Of a stretch of 64,000 nt of DNA, positions 49,707 to 57,025 are shown piece after piece. The stretch is from an uncultured Chryseobacterium sp. GTDB taxonomy: Bacteria; Bacteroidota; Bacteroidia; Flavobacteriales; Weeksellaceae. How positions within the stretch are numbered: position 1 is the stretch's first letter; every line of letters begins with the position of its first letter. The DNA lies in the NCBI GenBank assembly GCA_913776245.1, contig CAJYLO010000002.1, forward strand, positions 1 through 64,000, read 5' to 3'. The translations under genes and the position numbers were made by a program. The notes beneath the pieces were generated by a model. It had not been told where the DNA came from, searched no databases, and worked only from the letters and a program-made list of their open reading frames with translations.

Positions 49707-49730
49707 AACGCAAAGCGCGCAAAGATTTTT
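49707..49730. repeat. dispersed repeat family B, partial copy
   Basis: aacgcaaagcgcgcaaagattttt. Confidence 0.5.
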
Positions 49731-49760
49731 TATTTTCAAACTGCTTTTAAGTCGGAAAGT

Positions 49761-50726
49761 TTAGAACGCCAAAGGTTTTAAATTCAAGCCTAAATTTTGC
49801 TCCCAACCATTCGCGATATTCATATTCTGAACAGCTTGTCCGGATGCGCCTTTCAGAAGGTTGTCAATTGCGGAATGAACTGCTATTTTATTTCCTTGTT
49901 TTTCGATCTGGATGACGCAGAAATTGGTATTGACAACCTGTTTCATATCAATCGCTTTTTCTGAGACTTTAACGAAAGGCGAATCTTTGTAAAAGTTTTT
50001 ATATAAATAGTAAATCCTTTCTAAATCCCAATCACATTCGACAATAGAACTTGTAAAAATCCCTCTTGCGAAATCTCCGCGCCAAGTAATAAAAATGAGT
50101 TCAACTTCTTGATTATTCAGCAAATTGACTTGTTTTAAAATCTCATCAACGTGCTGATGATTCAAAGTTTTGTAAGCCGAAATATTATCATTTCTCCAAG
50201 TGAAATGCGTTGTCGCCTGCAACGACTGTCCTGCTCCGGTTGAACCAGTGATTCCCGTTGTATAAACATCTTTCAGCAGATTTCCTTTCGCTAAAGGCAG
50301 TAACGCCAACTGAATCGCAGTCGCAAAGCATCCCGGATTAGCAATGCTTTTTGAATTTTTAATTTCATTAGAATAAATCTCAGGTAAGCCGTAAACAAAA
50401 CTTCTGTTTTTAAATTCTCCTTCTAATCGGAAATCGTTCCCTAAATCAATAATCAAAGTTTCCTCTGACATTTTGTTCTCGTTGAGCCAATTCTGACTTT
50501 CTTTATGCGGAAGACAAAGGAAAAGAATGTCGGTTTGTGACATTTCATTTGTCAAAACTAAATCACAAATCGACTCCAAATCCGGATACAAATCCGAAAT
50601 ATTCAGACCAGAATTGGAACGGCTGAACAAAAACTTTAATTCTATATTCGGATGAAAAGCCAGCAACCGAACAAGTTCGCTTCCTGTGTAACCGTTGGCT
50701 CCGATGATTCCGACTGATTTTTTCAT
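49761..50726 (-). CDS. argC: N-acyl-gamma-glutamyl-phosphate reductase
   Basis: VGIIGANGYTGSELVRLLAFHPNIEL, ANPGCFATAIQLALLPL. Confidence 0.96.
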   Translation of the reverse strand: MKKSVGIIGANGYTGSELVRLLAFHPNIELKFLFSRSNSGLNISDLYPDLESICDLVLTNEMSQTDILFLCLPHKESQNWLNENKMSEETLIIDLGNDFRLEGEFKNRSFVYGLPEIYSNEIKNSKSIANPGCFATAIQLALLPLAKGNLLKDVYTTGITGSTGAGQSLQATTHFTWRNDNISAYKTLNHQHVDEILKQVNLLNNQEVELIFITWRGDFARGIFTSSIVECDWDLERIYYLYKNFYKDSPFVKVSEKAIDMKQVVNTNFCVIQIEKQGNKIAVHSAIDNLLKGASGQAVQNMNIANGWEQNLGLNLKPLAF

Positions 50727-50729
50727 ATA

Positions 50730-50820
50730 ATTATTGAACCCCTTCGGGTTCTGATGATTTGTAATTTATTTTTCCATAGGTTTCACCTACGGCTATTCAT
50801 ATTGAATCCTGTCGGATTCG
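50730..50820. repeat. REP-like hairpin cluster (family C), copy 2
   Basis: attgaaccccttcgggttct...ccataggtttcacctacggct...attgaatcctgtcggattcg. Confidence 0.75.
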
Positions 50821-50871
50821 TTATATTTCTCGCAGATTTTTCTGATTTAACAGATTTTAATTGAATTGCAC

Positions 50872-50949
50872 GCAGCCCGACCTGAGTGGAGCTCTTTTTC
50901 TTTTTTTCAAAAAGAAAAAAGCGGGAACGGAGGGCGGATTAAGCTGCCC
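50872..50949 (-). repeat. dispersed hairpin repeat family A, copy 4
   Basis: gcagcccgacctgagtggagctctttttc...gaaaaaagcgggaacggagggcggattaagctgcc. Confidence 0.75.
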
Positions 50950-50957
50950 AAATTATT

Positions 50958-52151
50958 CTAATTCAATTTATTGACCTGATGATAGATGTTGAGCGAGTTG
51001 CTGAGGATTTTGGTAAATCCTTTCACATCTTCACCACTCCAAGCGAGATTTTCTTCGCCGTAACTTCCAAATTTTGAAGACATCAAATCATTTTCAGACT
51101 CGATTCCGTTCAGAATGAAACGATACGGATGAAGCGTGATGAATACCTTTCCATTCACGGTTTTCTGAGAATCCTGCAAAAATGATTCGATATTTCTCAT
51201 CACCGGGTCAAGGAAAAGTGCTTCGTGAAGCCAGTTCCCATACCAATCTGACAACTGCGATTTTATCATCTGCTGGTATTTTGATAAAGTGTGTTTCTCC
51301 AGTAAATGATGCGCTTTGATGATGATTGACGCTGCAGCAGCCTCGAAACCAACACGACCTTTGATGCCGACAATCGTGTCCCCAACGTGGATATCACGGC
51401 CAATTCCGTAAGGTGAAGCCAATTCCTCAATCTTCTGAATCGCCAAAACCGGATGTGAATACGTCTTGCCATTGACAGAAATCAGTTCTCCGTTTTTGAA
51501 TTCGATTTCCAGTTGAGAAGATTCTGTTTTTTCGATTTGTGACGGAAACGCTTCTTCCGGAAGGTAGTTCTGCGAAGTCAGAGTTTCTTTTCCGCCGACG
51601 GAAGTTCCCCAAAGTCCTTTGTTAATGGAATATTTAGCTTTCTTAAAATCCATTTCGTAATTATGATTTTTCAGGAATTGAATTTCGTCTTCCCGAGAGA
51701 GACTCAAATCACGAATCGGTGTGATGATTTCGATTTTCGGACACATCACATTGAAGATCAAATCAAAACGAACCTGATCATTTCCTGCGCCCGTACTTCC
51801 GTGCGCAATCGCATCCGCACCGATTTCCAAAGCGACTTCGGCAATCGTCTGCGCCTGGATCGTTCTTTCTGCACTGACCGACAATGGGTAAGTATTGTTT
51901 TTCAAAACATTACCGAAAATCAAATACTTCACACAATCGTTATAATATTTCTCCGAAGCATCAACAAACCTGTAAGAAGCCACACTTAATTTTTCTGCTT
52001 TTTCTTTAAGCGAAACCTCATCATTTTCATCAAAGCCACCTGTATTAACTGTAACGGCGTGAACTTCGTAACCCAGAATTTCACTCAGATATTTGGCGCA
52101 ATAAGAAGTATCCAAACCTCCGCTGAATGCCAAAACTACTTTCTTACCCAT
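50958..52151 (-). CDS. argG: argininosuccinate synthase
   Basis: KKVVLAFSGGLDTSYCAKYLSE; AIAHGSTGAGNDQVRFDL. Confidence 0.97.
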   Translation of the reverse strand: MGKKVVLAFSGGLDTSYCAKYLSEILGYEVHAVTVNTGGFDENDEVSLKEKAEKLSVASYRFVDASEKYYNDCVKYLIFGNVLKNNTYPLSVSAERTIQAQTIAEVALEIGADAIAHGSTGAGNDQVRFDLIFNVMCPKIEIITPIRDLSLSREDEIQFLKNHNYEMDFKKAKYSINKGLWGTSVGGKETLTSQNYLPEEAFPSQIEKTESSQLEIEFKNGELISVNGKTYSHPVLAIQKIEELASPYGIGRDIHVGDTIVGIKGRVGFEAAAASIIIKAHHLLEKHTLSKYQQMIKSQLSDWYGNWLHEALFLDPVMRNIESFLQDSQKTVNGKVFITLHPYRFILNGIESENDLMSSKFGSYGEENLAWSGEDVKGFTKILSNSLNIYHQVNKLN

Positions 52152-52722
52152 TGTTGTTATTTATAGATTCAAAATTTTTCTTTTTCTCTTTATTCAGATT
52201 ATCAGGAACGAAAAGCATTGCCGTGCAAAGGCAATTTTTACGTTCCTTCATCATCAGAATATCATAATTCACACAGTTTTTACAACCATTCCAGAATTGC
52301 TCGTCCTGAGTCAGTTCTGAATATATGACTGGTTTGTAACCGAGATTACTATTAATTTTCATCACAGCCAAACCTGTTGTTAAGCCGAAAATCTTAGCTT
52401 TGGGATATTTTTCCCGGGATAATTGGAAAATTCTTTCCTTAATCTGAGTTGCCAGACCCAGATTTCTAAATTGAGGCGAAACTATCAATCCGGAATTGGC
52501 GACATATTCTCCATTCGTCCAGGTTTCTATATAACAGAAGCCCGCCCAGGTTCCATTTTCGTCAATGGCGATGATAGAATTACCTTCCGAGATTTTTCTA
52601 CTCAGATATTCGGAAGAGCGTTTTGCAATACCTGTTCTGCGTTTTTTTGCGGAATCTTCCATTTCGTTTCTGATTGCCTCTACATAAACCAAATGTTTCT
52701 CTGAAGAAACTTCTAATTTCAT
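52144..52722 (-). CDS. GNAT acyltransferase, candidate N-acylglutamate synthase
   Basis: ANSGLIVSPQFRNLGLATQIKERIFQ GNAT motif; overlaps argG start; C-terminal CKNC...CLC. Confidence 0.75.
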   Translation of the reverse strand: MKLEVSSEKHLVYVEAIRNEMEDSAKKRRTGIAKRSSEYLSRKISEGNSIIAIDENGTWAGFCYIETWTNGEYVANSGLIVSPQFRNLGLATQIKERIFQLSREKYPKAKIFGLTTGLAVMKINSNLGYKPVIYSELTQDEQFWNGCKNCVNYDILMMKERKNCLCTAMLFVPDNLNKEKKKNFESINNNNG

Positions 52723-52743
52723 TTATATTATCTAATTATGGCG

Positions 52744-52751
52744 CAAAAATA
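52744..52751 (-). promoter_or_regulatory. -7 element TATTTTTG of the arginine operon
   Basis: CAAAAATA on plus (TATTTTTG on minus), 22 bp before the GNAT ATG. Confidence 0.45.
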
Positions 52752-52783
52752 GAAATAATTATCTTAATTATACAAATAAAAAA

Positions 52784-52825
52784 GATAATATTATCTGTTA
52801 AATTTACATTAATAATAATATTATC
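52784..52825. promoter_or_regulatory. putative operator pair GATAATATTATC / AATAATATTATC
   Basis: Perfect 12-bp palindrome at 52784-52795 and an 11/12 match at 52814-52825, 30 bp apart. Confidence 0.45.
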
Positions 52826-52858
52826 TTTATTAAAAAAAATAATATTGCTAAATTATTA

Positions 52859-52866
52859 TATATTTG
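52859..52866 (+). promoter_or_regulatory. -7 element TATATTTG of the zinc-ribbon/HTH gene
   Basis: TAnnTTTG 16 bp before ATG 52883. Confidence 0.5.
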
Positions 52867-52882
52867 CTAAAAAAATATAGTT

Positions 52883-53308
52883 ATGGAAAATCAATGTCCA
52901 AAATGCAGCAATCAAAACATTTCTAAAAGCGGAATCATAAAAGGAAAACAACGGTTCTACTGCAAAAACTGCAATTACTACTTTACTGTTAAAAAATTAG
53001 GAAAACAAATTGATGACTACTACGTTACTAAGGCTTTACAGCTCTATCTGGAAGGATTAAGCTTCAGAGAAATTGAAAGAATCATTGGCGTTTCCCACGT
53101 CAGCATCAGTTCCTGGATTAAGAAATATAATATTACCAGACCGCCACATTCAGAATTCCATCCCGTTTATAAAGTCTTGAAACAAAATGAATTGATAGAA
53201 TACATTTCGCAAGAAAATAATCTTGAAAACTCAGGACTGATCATTACTCAGTTTGCCGATAAGTATATGTTAATCAAATGGGAACGATTTAAAAAAGATT
53301 CAAGATAA
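52883..53308 (+). CDS. IS1 InsA-like zinc-ribbon plus HTH protein (standalone, likely domesticated)
   Basis: CPKCSNQNISKSGIIKGKQRFYCKNCNYYF; FREIERIIGVSHVSISSWIKKY; no InsB-like catalytic ORF follows. Confidence 0.75.
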   Translation: MENQCPKCSNQNISKSGIIKGKQRFYCKNCNYYFTVKKLGKQIDDYYVTKALQLYLEGLSFREIERIIGVSHVSISSWIKKYNITRPPHSEFHPVYKVLKQNELIEYISQENNLENSGLIITQFADKYMLIKWERFKKDSR

Positions 53309-53424
53309 AGGGAAAAAGATACAACTAACTATACTATTAGCATTAATATATATTAAATTTTTGTAAACAAAATATTAATAACAATTTGGCAATCACAAAA
53401 TAAACACCAAATTTTTATTAATAA

Positions 53425-54804
53425 ATGAAGAAAATTCTCACTTTTATAGGATTAGCTTTAATCAGCTCTTCTCTATATTCTCAAGGCTCACCAGATTACG
53501 GCAGTGGATTAAAACTAAATCTCAATCCGGAAGGTGACAAGTATGTAAGATTTATTCTTTGGAACCAGATCTGGTTGAGAAATACGGATATGAATCCAGG
53601 AACTCTGGTTTCTGACGAAGCCACAAAAAATACCTGGAACATTGGAAACCGAAGACTGAGAGCGCTTGCCTATGCACAAATTACCAAAAGGTACATGATT
53701 TTGATGCACTTTGGGATCAACAATCAGACTTTTATTAATGGCGGCGGATCCGGAACAAGCGGAACAGGCGGCTATGGAAACGGTAAAAAACCACAAATGT
53801 TTTTCCACGATGCCTGGAATGAATATGCAGTTGTTTTACCAGGAGAAGCGGGAAAATTCAGTTTAAGCTTAGGAGCCGGCCTTCATTATTATATGGGACT
53901 TTCCCGGATGACAATGGCTTCAACACTTAATTTCCTGACTGTTGACTCTCCTATTTTCACATGGCCTCTGATTGATAACTCCGACCAATTCGCGAGACAA
54001 ATGGGAGTTTTCGCCAAAGGAAAATATGGCAAACTGGAATACCGATTCAGTTTAAACAAACCGTTTGCAACCAACCTTACACCAGTCGATGTTACGAATC
54101 CGGCCGCAAGAGTTGCCGTTGACAATAACGGAAATCCGGAATTCTCAAAAGCCGGTTATGTGGAATACCAATTCCTTGATTCGGAATCCAATCTTTTGCC
54201 TTTCAAAGTTGGTTCATATTTAGGGACTAAAAAAGTTTTCAATATCGGAGCAGGTTTCTACCATCAGAAAGACGGCACAAGAACTTCCGTTAATTCCCAA
54301 ATTGAAAAACACGACATTGCGCTTTATGCTGTTGATGCTTTTGCAGACCTTCCGCTTGGAAACTCCAAACATAAAATGGCGCTTTCTGCTTATACCGGAT
54401 TTTACAATTACAATTTCGGCCCGAACTATCTCAGAAATCTCGGCATTATGAATATTGGAACTTCTGATCCTTCATTCGTTGGTGATAAAGCGATTGCAGG
54501 CGCCGGAAATCTTCAGCCGATGATCGGAACGGGAAACATCTATTATCTGCAGGCCGGATTACTCTTGCCAAGCAATGCTGACAAACCAAAAATCAGAATC
54601 CAGCCTTTCGCAGCCTATACCAATAAAAATTTCAAAGCTTTGGAAAATTCTTCTTCGCAATTTGATATCGGTGCAAACTGGTTTATAGACGGACATCACG
54701 CAAAACTGACAACACAGTATTCTACACGGCCAACTTACACAAGTGCTTCGGCAGAACCGAAATCAAAAGGAGAATTCATCCTTCAGTTCCAGATTTATCT
54801 ATAA
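53425..54804 (+). CDS. outer-membrane porin-like protein
   Basis: Signal peptide, aromatic beta-strand pattern, C-terminal EFILQFQIYL. Confidence 0.75.
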   Translation: MKKILTFIGLALISSSLYSQGSPDYGSGLKLNLNPEGDKYVRFILWNQIWLRNTDMNPGTLVSDEATKNTWNIGNRRLRALAYAQITKRYMILMHFGINNQTFINGGGSGTSGTGGYGNGKKPQMFFHDAWNEYAVVLPGEAGKFSLSLGAGLHYYMGLSRMTMASTLNFLTVDSPIFTWPLIDNSDQFARQMGVFAKGKYGKLEYRFSLNKPFATNLTPVDVTNPAARVAVDNNGNPEFSKAGYVEYQFLDSESNLLPFKVGSYLGTKKVFNIGAGFYHQKDGTRTSVNSQIEKHDIALYAVDAFADLPLGNSKHKMALSAYTGFYNYNFGPNYLRNLGIMNIGTSDPSFVGDKAIAGAGNLQPMIGTGNIYYLQAGLLLPSNADKPKIRIQPFAAYTNKNFKALENSSSQFDIGANWFIDGHHAKLTTQYSTRPTYTSASAEPKSKGEFILQFQIYL

Positions 54805-54833
54805 AAATTATTAACACCAAATCTTAATATACA

Positions 54834-56414
54834 ATGAGCGATTCACATCACGTACAGTACGAGAACCTGAGCGACAAGCAAAAAAACCGCACCATTTGGA
54901 GCGTGATTATGGCTTCATCTCTCGGCACCCTTATCGAATGGTATGATTTCTATATCTTCGGAAGTCTGGCAATTGTCCTAGCCACAAAATTCTTTCCGGC
55001 AGATAATCCAACAGCAGCTTTCCTATCAACTTTAGCAACATTTGCGGCAGGTTTTGTGGTGAGACCTTTCGGAGCATTATTCTTCGGAAGGCTAGGAGAT
55101 TTAATCGGCAGAAAGTACACATTTCTGGTAACGCTTCTGATTATGGGATTCTCGACATTTCTTATCGGATGCATCCCAAGTTATGAAACCATTGGCTTTA
55201 TGGCGCCGGTTTTAGTTTTAATCCTGAGACTTTTACAAGGTCTTGCTCTCGGAGGCGAATATGGCGGCGCGGCAACTTATGTAGCAGAGTATGCACAGCC
55301 CGGAAGACGCGGCTATTGGACTTCTTGGATCCAGACTACGGCAACAGCAGGTCTGTTCATCTCATTAATCGTCATTTTGATTACAAAAACATCACTTTCT
55401 ACAGAGGAATTTGATCGCTGGGGATGGAGAGTTCCGTTCTGGATTTCAATTCTAATGGTAATCGTTTCTTATTTCATAAGAAAGAATATGAAAGAATCGC
55501 CACTTTTTGCAAAAGCGAAAAGCGAAGGAAAAACATCAACCAATCCATTGAAAGAAAGTTTCGGGAACAGGTTTAATTTTAAATTCGTTTTGCTCGCACT
55601 TTTCGGAGCAGCGATGGGACAAGGTGTGATCTGGTACACAGGACAATTCTACGCAATGAGTTTTATGCAAAAAGTAATGAACATAGACACCACCCAGGTA
55701 GATTCCCTGATGGCTATCGGATTATTCCTGGGAACGCCATTCTTCGTATTCTTCGGCTGGCTGTCTGATAAAGTCGGAAGGAAAGCTGTGATGATGACGG
55801 GAATGCTCATTGCCATTTTAGCTTACAGACCTATTTACAGCGCAATGTTCAATTCTGTGGATGTTGCTAAAAAAGAAGTTGCCAGTGGCGGAATTACAGA
55901 AAAAAGAACTGTAAAGGTTCATGACAAAATTGCTACAGACAGCCTGATTACTTTCCATAAAGAAATTGCTTACACCGATGGAACTCTAATGAAAAAAGAC
56001 AGTATCATCCATTGGTCAGCAGCCGGACCCGTGATGAAAGATGGAAAAATTGAGGAACCTAAAGTTACAAAATCGGTCAAAATCAACGATGACACCAAAT
56101 GGTATTTAGTATTCCTGGTGTTTATTCAGGTGATTTTTGTAACGATGGTTTATGGTCCGATTGCAGCTTTTTTGGTGGAAATGTTTCCTGTGAGAATCCG
56201 ATACACCTCTATGTCACTGCCTTATCATATTGGAAATGGTGTATTTGGCGGATTATTGCCGGCGGTTGCAACTTATCTGGTGACCACAGGAAAAGATGCC
56301 GGACACGAAGGCTGGTACCTGGAAGGTTTATGGTATCCCATCGGTGTAGCTGCCGTATGTCTTGTGATCGGTCTGGTTTACATCAAAAACAAAAATCAGA
56401 ATATCCACGAGTAG
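54834..56414 (+). CDS. MFS transporter, metabolite:H+ symporter (MHS/ProP-like) with a large loop insertion
   Basis: GTLIEWYDFYIFGSLAIVLATKFFP; FGRLGDLIGRKYTFLVTLLIMG; ~80 aa polar insert. Confidence 0.9.
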   Translation: MSDSHHVQYENLSDKQKNRTIWSVIMASSLGTLIEWYDFYIFGSLAIVLATKFFPADNPTAAFLSTLATFAAGFVVRPFGALFFGRLGDLIGRKYTFLVTLLIMGFSTFLIGCIPSYETIGFMAPVLVLILRLLQGLALGGEYGGAATYVAEYAQPGRRGYWTSWIQTTATAGLFISLIVILITKTSLSTEEFDRWGWRVPFWISILMVIVSYFIRKNMKESPLFAKAKSEGKTSTNPLKESFGNRFNFKFVLLALFGAAMGQGVIWYTGQFYAMSFMQKVMNIDTTQVDSLMAIGLFLGTPFFVFFGWLSDKVGRKAVMMTGMLIAILAYRPIYSAMFNSVDVAKKEVASGGITEKRTVKVHDKIATDSLITFHKEIAYTDGTLMKKDSIIHWSAAGPVMKDGKIEEPKVTKSVKINDDTKWYLVFLVFIQVIFVTMVYGPIAAFLVEMFPVRIRYTSMSLPYHIGNGVFGGLLPAVATYLVTTGKDAGHEGWYLEGLWYPIGVAAVCLVIGLVYIKNKNQNIHE

Positions 56415-56520
56415 CAATAATTGATGATTGATAAAAGATAAATGATTTTAACATCATCAATAAAAACCAAAAAACACATTATAAATTAATTCACTTTTAT
56501 TAATTTTAAAACTAAGAAAA

Positions 56521-56748
56521 ATGGACGGACTAAAAAAAATATTAGGTATAGTTTGGATTTTACTCGCTTTGGTAGTGCTCTACTTCGGGCTGACAGTGAT
56601 GGGAATTCCTAAGCTAAGCTCCGGCAAGCAGGAAGATCTTGTTTTCGGGATCATCATTGTATTTATTCTCTTGCCGATTGTTGCCGGCGGCCTGGCAGTT
56701 TTTGGCTACTATTCATTGAGCGGTGATTATTCCGAAGAGAAAATGTAA
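56521..56748 (+). CDS. small two-TM membrane protein
   Basis: 75 aa, two hydrophobic helices, colinear with the MFS and symporter genes. Confidence 0.65.
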   Translation: MDGLKKILGIVWILLALVVLYFGLTVMGIPKLSSGKQEDLVFGIIIVFILLPIVAGGLAVFGYYSLSGDYSEEKM

Positions 56749-56830
56749 AGAAAATCCCGGATGAATCTATTGATAATTGGTGAATAATAAATGTTTTATT
56801 CATCAATTATCTTTTATCAAAAAATCATTT

Positions 56831-57025
56831 ATGAAGAAAAGACACGAACAGAAACTGATTATTCTGAGCTTTGGATTATTAATTTTATTCAGCGCTCCGA
56901 TAATACTTTTGTTCAATAGCGAAAAGGAAGTGCTCGGGTTTCCCTTGATCCATGTTTACATCTTTGCGGTTTGGCTTTTCTCTGCGCTCACTTCATTAAT
57001 CATTTTAAAAAAATACGATGAATAG
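56831..57025 (+). CDS. small two-TM membrane protein
   Basis: 64 aa from internal ATG; overlaps the start of the symporter-kinase gene. Confidence 0.6.
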   Translation: MKKRHEQKLIILSFGLLILFSAPIILLFNSEKEVLGFPLIHVYIFAVWLFSALTSLIILKKYDE

